Below are positions 1-8,079 of a stretch of 64,000 bases of DNA, piece by piece. The translations under genes were made by a program, and so were the position numbers. The notes under the pieces were generated by a model. That model did no database searches, was not told where the DNA came from, and was given only the letters and a program-made list of their open reading frames with translations. The DNA is from UMGS1370 sp046957575 (GTDB lineage: Bacteria; Bacillota; Clostridia; Lachnospirales; Lachnospiraceae): contig JBKUOG010000004.1 in assembly GCA_046957575.1 (NCBI GenBank), positions 78,937 to 142,936 of the forward strand, read 5' to 3'. Position 1 is the first letter of the stretch. Each line of letters opens with the position of its first letter.

Positions 1-2
1 TT

Positions 3-1175
3 GGCCTGAAAGTGTTCCGCACTTCTATTTCCTGGTCCCGCCTCTATCCTCAGGGAGACGAAGAATCTCCTAATCCGGATGGAATTGCATTCTATAAAAA
101 TGTTTTTAAAGAATGTCAAAAATACGGTATGGAGCCACTGGTTACTTTGTGTCATTTTGATATTCCGGCAAATTTAATTGCCAAATACGGCTCCTGGAGA
201 AACAGAAAAGTGGCAGATCATTTTCTCCGGTATGCCAAAACCTGTTTTAAAGAATTCTCCGGCCTTGTAAAATACTGGCTGACATTTAATGAAATCAATA
301 TTGTGCTTCACAGTCCTTTTTCCGGGGCAGGAATTGCTTTTAAGGAAAATGAAAACCGGAATCAGGTCATCTACCAGGCAGCCCACCACATGTTAGTTGC
401 CAGTGCTCTGGCAACCAAAGAAGCCCATGAGCAAAATCCGGAAAACAAAGTCGGCTGTATGTTGGCAGGAGGCAGTTTCTATCCTTATTCCTGCAATCCC
501 CAGGATGTGTGGGAATCTGTAAAAAAAGAGCAGGAAAATTTATTTTTTATTGACGTGCAGGTGCGCGGACATTACCCCAGTTATGCCAAAAAACTCTTTG
601 CTGAAAAACATGTATGTCTGGACATAAAAGACGGAGATCTGGAAAGCCTGAAACACACTGTAGATTTTATCTCCTTCAGCTATTACGCCAGCCGCTGTGT
701 GGCCGCCGACATGGATGGAAAAACTGCTAATGAGGGAAATGTCGTCCGATCCGTAAAAAATCCCTGGCTGAACATGAGTCAGTGGGGCTGGGCCATCGAT
801 CCTCTGGGACTTCGCATTACCATGAACCAGTTGTATGACCGGTATCAGAAACCTCTTTTTATTGTAGAAAACGGTCTTGGCGCAAAGGATGTGATCCATG
901 CTGACGGAACCATACAGGATGACTACCGGATTGATTATCTGAGGCAGCACATTGAAGCCATGAAATCAGCCATGGAAGACGGTGTAGACTTAATGGGCTA
1001 TATTGTGTGGAGCTGCATTGATTTAGTATCTGCCTCCACTGGTGAAATGAGCAAACGGTACGGTTTTGTTTATGTTGATAAAGACGATGAAGGAGGAGGA
1101 AGTCAAAAACGCAGAAAAAAAGCATCCTTTGACTGGTACAAATCTGTTATTCAAACTAATGGTGAAATGATTTGA
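3..1175 (+). CDS. Glycoside hydrolase family 1, probable 6-phospho-beta-glucosidase (5' end cut off)
   Basis: Family 1 beta-glycosidase, expected to hydrolyse phosphorylated beta-glucosides in the cytoplasm after PTS uptake. The frame is open to the window edge, and the first residues (VFRTSISWSRLYPQG) match a motif lying about 75 residues into family members, so roughly that much is missing and the GTG at 12 is not the start. TFNEIN carries the acid/base Glu and IVENGLGAKD the nucleophile Glu. The tail YGFVYVDKDDEG...KKASFDWYK is typical of the 6-phospho branch; that specificity is inferred from family resemblance. A small CCGCC/GGCGG hairpin at 1181-1194 follows the stop codon but lacks a clear T run. 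No PTS gene is visible in the window. Confidence 0.9.
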   Translation, partial: GLKVFRTSISWSRLYPQGDEESPNPDGIAFYKNVFKECQKYGMEPLVTLCHFDIPANLIAKYGSWRNRKVADHFLRYAKTCFKEFSGLVKYWLTFNEINIVLHSPFSGAGIAFKENENRNQVIYQAAHHMLVASALATKEAHEQNPENKVGCMLAGGSFYPYSCNPQDVWESVKKEQENLFFIDVQVRGHYPSYAKKLFAEKHVCLDIKDGDLESLKHTVDFISFSYYASRCVAADMDGKTANEGNVVRSVKNPWLNMSQWGWAIDPLGLRITMNQLYDRYQKPLFIVENGLGAKDVIHADGTIQDDYRIDYLRQHIEAMKSAMEDGVDLMGYIVWSCIDLVSASTGEMSKRYGFVYVDKDDEGGGSQKRRKKASFDWYKSVIQTNGEMI

Positions 1176-1221
1176 CTTTTCCGCCGATTGGCGGTATACT
1201 GCTTGAGAATTAATTACATAG

Positions 1222-1318
1222 ACACGCTAGGGGAGCTTAACGCTGAGATTGGGACTTTTATAAAGATTCCTGACCCTCACTACTTGAACCGGATAATACC
1301 GGCGTAAGGAAGCATCAA
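1222..1318 (+). promoter_or_regulatory. TPP riboswitch (THI element)
   Basis: The conserved TPP aptamer blocks are present in order: GGGGAGC and GCTGAGA near 1230-1249, then ACCCTC near 1273 and the helix GAACCGGATAATACCGGCG near 1286-1304. It precedes thiT by about 70 bases, in the same orientation, as expected for thiamine-repressed uptake. Downstream, TCAAATA (1315-1321) can pair with TATTTGA (1346-1352), a possible switching helix. Confidence 0.95.
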
Positions 1319-1362
1319 ATATGGTTTCATAATTTTCTTTTGCTGTATTTGAACAAGCCGCC

Positions 1363-1390
1363 CCTCCTGTCAATCAAGGAGGTTTTTTTT
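1363..1390 (+). promoter_or_regulatory. Shine-Dalgarno-sequestering, terminator-like hairpin in the thiT leader
   Basis: CCTCCT (1363-1368) is perfectly complementary to AGGAGG (1377-1382), which is the thiT ribosome-binding site. The hairpin has an 8-base loop and is followed by eight T residues ending directly before the ATG at 1391. The one structure could therefore hide the ribosome site and also act as a weak intrinsic terminator. It is the likely expression platform of the TPP riboswitch; this role is inferred. Confidence 0.6.
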
Positions 1391-2059
1391 ATGTATGATT
1401 TTCTGGTAACTGCAGAAGGCGGCCTGACAGCCGCCGGTTACGGCATCTTTATTGCCGCCGCCATTCTTCTTTTCCTGTTGGGCGGACTGGCAAGGGGCAA
1501 AAGCAAAAAAGGACAGAGTCTGTCCACCAAGCAGTTGGTATTCTGCGCAATGGCTATGGCTCTATCCTTTCTCACATCCTACATAAAGCTGTTTTCCGCT
1601 CCCTGGGGCGGATCCATTACTCTGTGCAGCATGCTGTTTATCTGTCTTATCGGCAACTGGTATGGAGTGCGGGCAGGAATTTTAACCGGACTTGCCTATG
1701 GAATCCTTCAGTTTTTACAGGAACCTTTTGTTCTTTCCTTCTTTCAGGTATGCTGCGATTATGTGCTGGCCTTTTCCGCACTGGGACTTGCAGGACTGTT
1801 CTGCAAATCCAAAAACGGCCTGATAAAAGGATATCTTGCCGGTATTCTGGCCCGCGGCGCATTCCATGCACTGGGCGGATATTTATACTGGATGGAGTAT
1901 ATGCCGGAAAATTTCCCCCAGGCTCTGCGCCCTGTCTACCCCATTGTATATAACTACTCCTACATCCTGGCAGAAGGAATTATCACGATTATCATTATTT
2001 CCCTTCCGCCTGTTGCAAAAGCGCTGGCTCAGGTCCGCCGCAGAGCAACCGAAGCATAA
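1391..2059 (+). CDS. thiT: ThiT, thiamine-binding S component of an ECF transporter
   Basis: Membrane substrate-binding subunit for thiamine uptake; it works with a shared EcfA-EcfA'-EcfT module that is not in this window. The start at 1391 is chosen because AGGAGG lies 8 bases upstream and an in-frame ATG at 1340 has no such site. The 222-residue protein has an extra N-terminal membrane segment and a KSKKGQSLSTKQ linker before the usual ThiT core (about six segments). Core motifs include APWGGSITL, the GILQFLQEPF stretch and the HALGGYLYWMEYMPE region near the C-terminus. The preceding TPP riboswitch strongly supports the assignment. It converges on folD with 21 bases between the stops. Confidence 0.93.
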   Translation: MYDFLVTAEGGLTAAGYGIFIAAAILLFLLGGLARGKSKKGQSLSTKQLVFCAMAMALSFLTSYIKLFSAPWGGSITLCSMLFICLIGNWYGVRAGILTGLAYGILQFLQEPFVLSFFQVCCDYVLAFSALGLAGLFCKSKNGLIKGYLAGILARGAFHALGGYLYWMEYMPENFPQALRPVYPIVYNYSYILAEGIITIIIISLPPVAKALAQVRRRATEA

Positions 2060-2080
2060 TCGTTACACCATCCGCTGGTG

Positions 2081-2932
2081 CTATCCTCTGCGCTGCATGG
2101 CAGCCCTTACCAGGTGCTTTGCCAGCACAGAGGTAGTGACAGCGCCTACGCCTCCCGGCACCGGCGTAGCCATAGACGCAGTTTCCTTAAGCGACTCAAA
2201 ATCCACATCTCCGCAAAGATTTCCGTCTGTATCCACATTAATTCCCACATCAATTACCACTGCATCTTTCCTGACACAGGATTTATCTAACATCTTTGCC
2301 TTTCCGGCTGCAGCAATTAAAATTTCCCCCTCTTTGCAAACAGCCTGCAGATTTTTTGTGCGCGTATGACAGATGGTCACTGTTGCATGTTCCTTTAGAA
2401 GCAGCAAGGACAAAGGACGTCCCACCACCATGCTGCGTCCCACAATGACTGCCCGTTTTCCGGCAATCTCCACGCCTCCTGCCTTCAGCACCTCTATAAC
2501 TGCCTCCGCAGTACAGGGCGCAAATCCAGACTCATCCCCAGCGCATACTTTGGCGATGTTTACCGGACAAATCCCGTCCAAATCCTTAGCCGGATCGATC
2601 AGTCCGGCAATCCGTTCTTCCTCAATCTGCTTTGGAAGGGGACGAAACAGCAAAATTCCGTCGGTCTCCTCATCCTCATTGATTTTTAAAAATTCTTTTT
2701 CAAATTCCTCATGGGAAATGTCCTGCGGGAACGCATAAACTTCTGCCAGAAGTCCCAGCTTTTCCATGCGCCTTAGCGCCCCTCTCTCATAGGAAAGGTC
2801 ATCCGGCCGCTCTCCCACCCGTACAATGGCAAGTTTGGGAATCCGTTTCTGCTCTGTCTTAAACTCCTGTAATTTTGTCTCTATCTCCCGCTGAATGTTT
2901 TCAGATACGGCTGCCCCTTTTAATGTAATCAT
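2081..2932 (-). CDS. folD: FolD-type methylenetetrahydrofolate dehydrogenase, cyclohydrolase residues lost
   Basis: Oxidises 5,10-methylene-THF to methenyl-THF with NAD(P). The Rossmann part is clear (VIVGRSMVVGRP, TPVPGGVGAVTT) and the length (283) is usual. In E. coli FolD the cyclohydrolase centre uses Lys in YVxxK and Gln in QLPLP plus an Asp. Here Tyr48 is kept but the Lys position is Ala52, QLPLP is FRPLP (Phe96), and only the Asp of KDLDG remains. The protein is therefore probably a dehydrogenase only, with the cyclohydrolase step taken over by FchA. The gene overlaps fchA by 4 bases (ATGA), so the pair is translationally coupled. Confidence 0.93.
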   Translation of the reverse strand: MITLKGAAVSENIQREIETKLQEFKTEQKRIPKLAIVRVGERPDDLSYERGALRRMEKLGLLAEVYAFPQDISHEEFEKEFLKINEDEETDGILLFRPLPKQIEEERIAGLIDPAKDLDGICPVNIAKVCAGDESGFAPCTAEAVIEVLKAGGVEIAGKRAVIVGRSMVVGRPLSLLLLKEHATVTICHTRTKNLQAVCKEGEILIAAAGKAKMLDKSCVRKDAVVIDVGINVDTDGNLCGDVDFESLKETASMATPVPGGVGAVTTSVLAKHLVRAAMQRRG

Positions 2933-3561
2933 CCTCGTAGTTCTCTCCTTACTGTCTCGTAAATCTGATCCGCTTTTTTCAGTCCGGCATCAAGCATTTC
3001 ATCTGCCTCTCTATTCAGTGTTTCGGCCAGTTTTCTATCTTTCATGGATTTGGTATTGATGTATACATTCATCACTGCTCCCCCAAGAGCTGTCCGGATA
3101 AACTGCACTCCCACTCCCACATCACTTACTGCCATAACACTTCCCTTCTCTTGCAAAACTGCCAGAATATCCAGCATTTTTAAGGATTCTCTCATAATCT
3201 CCATAGGGACTTTGCTGGCTGTCAGAAGGTTTTCTTCCATTGCTTTCTCTTTGTAAGCCTTTTCTTCCTCAGTAACAGAAGGAAGGCGGTAACAGGCAGC
3301 CAGCGGAGCAAATACTCTGGCATCTTCATCTGCCAACCAGAACAGGCGGGTTTGAATCTGTTTCATCGAACCAAGCAGTTCTTTCACTTCGGACTCCACA
3401 TCCGCGTATTTCTTTTTTCCAACTGTCAGGTTTGCCACCATCTGTCCCAGAGCATTTCCCATAACCCCTGCCAGAGCAGATGCACCGCCTCCGCCAGGTG
3501 TAGGGGACTTGGAAGATAACTCTGCCATAAATCCCTGTATTGTCTGTGTTCTTACCTCCAT
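2929..3561 (-). CDS. fchA: FchA, methenyltetrahydrofolate cyclohydrolase / cyclodeaminase family
   Basis: Formiminotransferase-cyclodeaminase family protein of 210 residues, the size of the stand-alone FchA cyclohydrolase that converts methenyl-THF to 10-formyl-THF. Family signatures are visible: SPTPGGGGASALAGVMGNAL near the N-terminus and the DVGVGVQFIRTALGGA segment, with a mostly helical remainder. AAAGGAG lies upstream of the ATG. It is first in a two-gene operon with folD, whose cyclohydrolase residues are missing, which makes the cyclohydrolase role likelier than a histidine-degradation role. Confidence 0.9.
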   Translation of the reverse strand: MEVRTQTIQGFMAELSSKSPTPGGGGASALAGVMGNALGQMVANLTVGKKKYADVESEVKELLGSMKQIQTRLFWLADEDARVFAPLAACYRLPSVTEEEKAYKEKAMEENLLTASKVPMEIMRESLKMLDILAVLQEKGSVMAVSDVGVGVQFIRTALGGAVMNVYINTKSMKDRKLAETLNREADEMLDAGLKKADQIYETVRRELRG

Positions 3562-3668
3562 GTCGTCTCCTTTCCTTAGTAACTGTGATTACATCAATTA
3601 TTTTGGCTTACCAGTTTTCTGTTTCCAAAATGTCGCATATCACTCCCTACCTTCATTCGCTATATTAT

Positions 3669-3907
3669 TTATCTCGGTCCCAAGAACTTATCCCCATTCA
3701 AGTGTATCATGTGCTCCGGCATCTCGGCAATCCAAACTTCCGTTTCCCATGCCAGTGCCTCAGAAAATTTCTTATATGTTTTGATGATAAACTTGCCATA
3801 AATCTTGCAGTTTCCATACTTGTAAAAAACTGTCCATATTTCTTTCGTTCTTTTTTAGGCATACTTTCTATATACAAATTTGTGAGTTCAATAATTTTCT
3901 CCAACAC
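3669..3907 (-). pseudogene. Remnant of a restriction-modification locus: methyltransferase start joined to an endonuclease-like tail
   Basis: From the ATG at 3907 the frame reads like the N-terminus of an Eco57I/PstI-type N6-adenine methyltransferase (KKYGQFFTSMETARFMASL), then loses resemblance after about 47 residues. In the next frame, from about 3786 to a TAA at 3669-3671, it reads LAWETEVWIAEMPEHMIHLN followed by GDKFLGPR, which resembles the C-terminal tail of BsuBI/PstI-type restriction enzymes as I remember them. A deletion that removed most of the methyltransferase and most of the nuclease, leaving both ends joined out of frame, explains this. The nuclease assignment is the weaker half. 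The rest of 3562-4172 holds only the LexA-like palindrome and the argD terminator. Confidence 0.6.
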
Positions 3908-3978
3908 TTCATCTCACCTCATGCTTATCTACATACATCAATTATACTCTATCATTCTATCAATTTCAACACATTTTA

Positions 3979-3990
3979 GAACAAATGTTC
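3979..3990. promoter_or_regulatory. LexA-box-like palindrome GAAC-AAAT-GTTC
   Basis: The 12-mer fits the Firmicutes SOS box core GAAC-RNRY-GTTC exactly. It lies about 70 bases upstream of the start of the broken methyltransferase on the minus strand. A single 12-base match in AT-rich DNA can arise by chance, and no lexA is in the window. Confidence 0.35.
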
Positions 3991-4105
3991 TTATTACAGT
4001 CTTTGAATTTATTCCTATACTATATCTTATTTTCATCTAAAAATCTATCCAAACAAGCTATCACTTGCTGTCTTTTGCCAAGACACCACCGAGAATACCT
4101 GCGCC

Positions 4106-4152
4106 AAAAAACCTTACCAACTTTCAGCTTCATTTCTGAAAATCAGTAAGGC
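4106..4152 (-). terminator. Intrinsic terminator after argD
   Basis: Read on the minus strand, CCTTAC with an adjoining TTTTCAG arm pairs with CTGAAA and GTAAGG about 30 bases later, and is followed by TTTTTT. It lies 21 bases past the argD stop and closes the argC-to-argD transcription unit. Confidence 0.8.
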
Positions 4153-4172
4153 TTTTGTGTTATTGAAGTATT

Positions 4173-5387
4173 TTATTTTCCAATTATTGCTACTAACCGG
4201 GAAATCATCTCATCAATCTCCGATTTTCCTGCAATCAGAGGAGGAATCAGCCGTATGGTATTTCCCGCCGCAGTGATCAGCACCAGATTCTCTTCCAGCA
4301 AAGCCTTTTTTGCCGTCTCTCCTGCTGATATATCAGAGCAAAGTTCCAAGCCCTGCATCAGTCCCATTCCTCTGTGAGCTGCCACTGCCGGACAGGTATC
4401 CTTTAGCTCCTCTAATTTTTCCCACAAATATTGTCCCATTTCCTGCACATGGGTCAATAAGTCTCTCTCTTCAAAAATATCCAGCACAGATAAAGCCGCT
4501 GCACAAACCAGCGGATTTCCCCCGTAAGTACTTCCATGATCTCCTGGAACCATGGCCAAGGCTGCCTTCCCGCAGGCTAAAAATGCGCCGATCGGAACGC
4601 CATTTCCCAGCGCTTTTGCCACCGCCATCACATCTGGTTTTACCCCATAATGCTGCCATGCAAACATCCGGCCGGTGCGCCCCATTCCACACTGAACTTC
4701 ATCTAAAATCATCAGTATATCCAGATCATCGCACAGTTTGCGTATTCCCTGCAAAAACTCTTTTTCTGCCGGATAAATACCTCCTTCTCCCTGGATGGTC
4801 TCCAAAATTACTGCACAGGTCTGATCCGTTATAAGCTGTTTCACACTGTCCAGATTATTGTACTGAGCAAACTTAATCCCTGGTATCAGAGGCTGAAACG
4901 GCTCCTGGTAAGGCGCATTTCCGGTAACCGACAATGCCCCCATACTGCGCCCATGAAAAGAATGGGTCATGGCAATAATCTCTGCATCCTTCTGACAGGT
5001 TCCGCTTTTTTGTTTTTTATTATACGCATACCGGCGGGCAATTTTTAATGCGCCTTCAATGGCTTCTGTTCCGCTGTTGGTAAAAAACACTTTGTCCATT
5101 CCAGAAACTTTTAACAGCTTTTCTCCTGCTTTTACAGCCGGCTCATTGTAAAATAAATTGGATGTGTGAGTCAGTTTGTCGATCTGTTTTTTTACCGCCC
5201 TGCTGAAAGTCTCATCACCGTATCCCAGGGCCATGACAGCAATTCCTGCGCCAAAATCTAAGTATTCTCTGCCCTCTGTATCATACAGATACATCCCTTT
5301 TCCATGGTCAAATACCACCGGAAACCGATTGTATGTCTTATAAAAAACCTGCTCTCCCAGGTTCATTAACTGCTCTTTATCTGCCAT
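4173..5387 (-). CDS. argD: Acetylornithine aminotransferase
   Basis: PLP-dependent class III aminotransferase that converts N-acetylglutamate semialdehyde and glutamate to N-acetylornithine. The fold signatures are present: TNSGTEAIEGALKIAR, SFHGRSMGALS, the LDEVQCGMGRTG Asp and the PLP lysine in AVAKALGNGVPIGA. At 404 residues it has the usual length. It is last in the argC-GNAT-argJ-argB-argD unit and overlaps argB by 11 bases, so translation is probably coupled. Confidence 0.96.
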   Translation of the reverse strand: MADKEQLMNLGEQVFYKTYNRFPVVFDHGKGMYLYDTEGREYLDFGAGIAVMALGYGDETFSRAVKKQIDKLTHTSNLFYNEPAVKAGEKLLKVSGMDKVFFTNSGTEAIEGALKIARRYAYNKKQKSGTCQKDAEIIAMTHSFHGRSMGALSVTGNAPYQEPFQPLIPGIKFAQYNNLDSVKQLITDQTCAVILETIQGEGGIYPAEKEFLQGIRKLCDDLDILMILDEVQCGMGRTGRMFAWQHYGVKPDVMAVAKALGNGVPIGAFLACGKAALAMVPGDHGSTYGGNPLVCAAALSVLDIFEERDLLTHVQEMGQYLWEKLEELKDTCPAVAAHRGMGLMQGLELCSDISAGETAKKALLEENLVLITAAGNTIRLIPPLIAGKSEIDEMISRLVAIIGK

Positions 5388-6276
5388 GATTATCCTCCTT
5401 GCTGCCGCTTACAATGGCCGTCCCGATTCCGTTATTGGTAAAGATTTCAAGCAGCAGGCAGTGGGGAATCCTGCCATCCAGAATATGCACCCGGTTTACC
5501 CCGTTTTCAATAGCATCTATGCAGTTTTGCAGTTTGGGAAGCATGCCGCCGCCTAACATGCCGCTGTCTACAAATGTTTTTGCCTCTGCTGCTGTCATCG
5601 CTGAAATCAGAGAACTTTTATCTTCATAATCCTTATAAACGCCTTCCACATCTGTTAAAAACGCCAGCTTTTCTGCGCTTACAGCCCTGGCAATGGCGCA
5701 GGCTGCATCGTCTGCATTAATATTGTAGCTTACATAATTGCTGTCAAATCCAATAGGGCAGATAATGGGAAGGAAATCTTTTTCCAGCAAATCGTAAATA
5801 ATCTGCGGATTTACTTCTGTAATATTTCCTACAAAGCCAATATCCTGGCCGCCGGAAAGCTTTTTCTCGCATTTTAGCAGACAACCGTCTTTTCCGCTGA
5901 TTCCCACTGCCTGACATCCCAGTTCATTCACCATCTGCACCAGACTTTTATTGACCTTATTTAACACCATTTCTACAATCTCCATGGTAGGTTCATCGGT
6001 AAAGCGAAGGCCGTTTACAAACCTGGGTTCCATGCCCACCTTGCTGACCCAGCGGCTGATCTCTTTGCCTCCTCCATGGATGATAATCGGTTTAAATCCA
6101 ACTAACTTTAACAGCACAACGTCCTGGATCACGTGGCGTTTCAGCTCTTCATCTACCATGGCGCTGCCACCGTATTTTACCACGATAATCTTGCGGTTAA
6201 ACCGCTGAATATAGGGCAGAGCTTCGATTAATGTCTCTGCCTTCTGCATAATTTCTGCCTCTAATTTCATCTTCAT
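5377..6276 (-). CDS. argB: Acetylglutamate kinase
   Basis: Phosphorylates N-acetylglutamate, the committed and usually controlled step of arginine synthesis. Amino-acid kinase motifs: KYGGSAM near residue 35, IIHGGGKEI, and NINADDAACAIA near the C-terminal half. About 25 residues precede the KYGG motif; in characterised enzymes such an N-terminal helix goes with hexamer formation and inhibition by arginine, so feedback control is inferred. The gene overlaps argD and follows argJ by 19 bases. A GGGGA site lies just before the ATG at 6276. Confidence 0.96.
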   Translation of the reverse strand: MKMKLEAEIMQKAETLIEALPYIQRFNRKIIVVKYGGSAMVDEELKRHVIQDVVLLKLVGFKPIIIHGGGKEISRWVSKVGMEPRFVNGLRFTDEPTMEIVEMVLNKVNKSLVQMVNELGCQAVGISGKDGCLLKCEKKLSGGQDIGFVGNITEVNPQIIYDLLEKDFLPIICPIGFDSNYVSYNINADDAACAIARAVSAEKLAFLTDVEGVYKDYEDKSSLISAMTAAEAKTFVDSGMLGGGMLPKLQNCIDAIENGVNRVHILDGRIPHCLLLEIFTNNGIGTAIVSGSKEDNHGR

Positions 6277-6295
6277 TTCCCCTTTTATTTTGGTG

Positions 6296-7519
6296 TTAAG
6301 AGCGGTAATCTGCGTTAATTTTTACATAGTCAAAGGTCAAATCGCATCCCCATGCTGTAGCAGAAGCATCTCCCATTTTAATATCTGCAGTGGCCGTTAC
6401 CTCCGGCTGCGACAGGATTTCTGTTGCTTTTTCTTCGCTATATGGGAGGGCAACTCCGTTCTCTATAATCTTTAATTTGCCTGCTGCACTTTCAAAATAC
6501 AAGTCTACCTGTTCCGGATCAAACTGCGCTCCCGAATACCCCATGGCGCATAAAATCCTGCCCCAGTTGGCATCATGCCCAAAGATGGCTGCCTTGGTAA
6601 GAGAGGAAGTAATAATGGATTTTGACAGGATTACTGCCTGTTTCTTGCTTTCTGCGCCCACTACTTTTACTTCAAATAAAGCTGTGCATCCTTCCCCGTC
6701 CCCTGCCATTTTTTTAGCCAAAGTTTCATTTATATAGTTTAATGCCCTGCAAAATTCCTGATAATCCTGATTCTTTTCTGTAATTTCCGGATTTCCTGCC
6801 TGTCCGTTTGCTAAAAGGAGAACCGTATCATTGGTGGAAGTGTCTCCATCTACAGAAATCATATTGTAGGTATCTTTCACATCCTCGCTCAGGGCCTCCT
6901 GCAAAAGTTCCTTTGAGATTGCTGCATCTGTGGTGACAAAGCTTAACATGGTGCACATATTGGGATGAATCATGCCCGATCCCTTGCACATGCCGCCAAT
7001 TGTAACTGTTTTTCCACCTAAAATGATGGTAACTGCCGCCTCTTTTTTCTTTGTATCCGTCGTCATAATCGCCCTGGCAGCATTACTTCCCGCCTCTTTG
7101 GTGTCAGACAAAACAGGAGCCATTGTTTCGATTCCTGCTGTAATTTTGTCCATGGGAAGCTGCATGCCAATCACGCCGGTTGATGCCACTAAAACACTGC
7201 TTTCGGGAATATTCAGCGCCCTTGAAGCAGCCCTGGCAGTCTCTTTGCAGTATTCCATTCCCTCTGTGCCGGTACAGGCATTGGCAATTCCTGCATTTAT
7301 TACCACTGCATGGGCGCTGGCGCCGCTTGCCACCTGGTTTTTATCCCATTTTACAGGGGCCGCTTTTACCAGATTTGTGGTAAATGTACCAGCTGACACG
7401 CAAGGACTTTTACTGTAAAGAAGCGCCATGTCCTGCCTGTTTTGATACTTAATTCCCGCTGCTGCTGAAGCTGCTAAAAACCCTATTGCCGCTGTCGCTC
7501 CGCCTTCTATTATTTTCAT
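6296..7519 (-). CDS. argJ: ArgJ, glutamate N-acetyltransferase / ornithine acetyltransferase
   Basis: Recycles the acetyl group from N-acetylornithine to glutamate, giving the cyclic arginine route; some members also use acetyl-CoA. The precursor is self-cleaved before a Thr into alpha and beta chains; here the site is GEGCTALFE, with Cys instead of the commoner Ala before the Thr. The 407-residue length is normal, and TGVIGMQLP and GDTSTNDT segments are present. AAGGAG lies 9 bases before the ATG. No argE or classical argA is visible in the window, consistent with a cyclic pathway. Confidence 0.96.
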   Translation of the reverse strand: MKIIEGGATAAIGFLAASAAAGIKYQNRQDMALLYSKSPCVSAGTFTTNLVKAAPVKWDKNQVASGASAHAVVINAGIANACTGTEGMEYCKETARAASRALNIPESSVLVASTGVIGMQLPMDKITAGIETMAPVLSDTKEAGSNAARAIMTTDTKKKEAAVTIILGGKTVTIGGMCKGSGMIHPNMCTMLSFVTTDAAISKELLQEALSEDVKDTYNMISVDGDTSTNDTVLLLANGQAGNPEITEKNQDYQEFCRALNYINETLAKKMAGDGEGCTALFEVKVVGAESKKQAVILSKSIITSSLTKAAIFGHDANWGRILCAMGYSGAQFDPEQVDLYFESAAGKLKIIENGVALPYSEEKATEILSQPEVTATADIKMGDASATAWGCDLTFDYVKINADYRS

Positions 7520-7546
7520 GATCCGGTCTCCTTTTTATCCAATGAT

Positions 7547-7619
7547 GTTGGGGTCAAAAGCCCCCAACTACGATATCCACGGATTGTTCCGCGTTTCACA
7601 CTCCCACAATCCTGATATC
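7547..7619 (-). repeat. Two adjacent hairpins in the GNAT-argJ gap
   Basis: GTTGGGG (7547-7553) pairs with CCCCAAC (7562-7568). Next to it, GATATC-CAC-GGATTGT (7572-7587) pairs with ACAATCC-T-GATATC (7606-7619), which reaches into the GNAT stop codon. Neither has a T run on the minus strand, so they look more like RNA-processing or stability elements inside the arg transcript than terminators. Confidence 0.45.
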
Positions 7620-8070
7620 ACCCAATAAATTTCGTAATATTTTCTTCATTTAAGATGAAATCATAGCAGTTGACATCCTCCCGTTCATTCCAGCCCACTC
7701 CCTGCCAGAATGCATTTCCCACCTGGTTGGATTTAAAGGCAATCAGACTGACCTTGTTGATGCCTTCCTCTTTCAGAGCATACATGCACCACTTAGCCAT
7801 CTGGTGTCCAATGCCCTGTTTTCGATACTGTTTTTCCACGCATACGTGGTAAAAATAGCCGGTTCTCCCATCATGTCCGCATAGAATATTGCCAATAATC
7901 CGGCCGCTTTGGACTGCCACTACGCTGGTGGAAGGATTGCGCTTTAAAAACCTTGCTACCCCTTCCCTGGAATCGTCCAGAGAGCGGATTCCAAAGCCGG
8001 TTATAGTCTGCCACAATTTAAAAACCTGGTCATAATCTTCTATTTTCATGGGACGATACAAAATCTGCAT
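7618..8070 (-). CDS. GNAT-family N-acetyltransferase in the arginine operon
   Basis: Small 150-residue Gcn5-related acetyltransferase. The acetyl-CoA binding motif A is clear (QYRKQGIGHQMAKW), followed by the NKVSLIAFKSNQVGNAFWQG part of motif B typical of this fold. It lies 9 bases after argC and about 100 bases before argJ on the same strand. Its place suggests a task in arginine metabolism, for instance priming the cycle by acetylating glutamate, as seen for short ArgA-like enzymes elsewhere. That is only inference: sequence alone does not fix the substrate, and it could modify another amine. Confidence 0.85.
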   Translation of the reverse strand: MQILYRPMKIEDYDQVFKLWQTITGFGIRSLDDSREGVARFLKRNPSTSVVAVQSGRIIGNILCGHDGRTGYFYHVCVEKQYRKQGIGHQMAKWCMYALKEEGINKVSLIAFKSNQVGNAFWQGVGWNEREDVNCYDFILNEENITKFIG

Positions 8071-8079
8071 GATACCTCC

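Noticed and set aside
3509..4040. Plus-strand frames of 91 and 166 codons between fchA and argD
   Set aside because: Composition is that of antisense AT-rich DNA opposite the methyltransferase remnant; no ribosome site.
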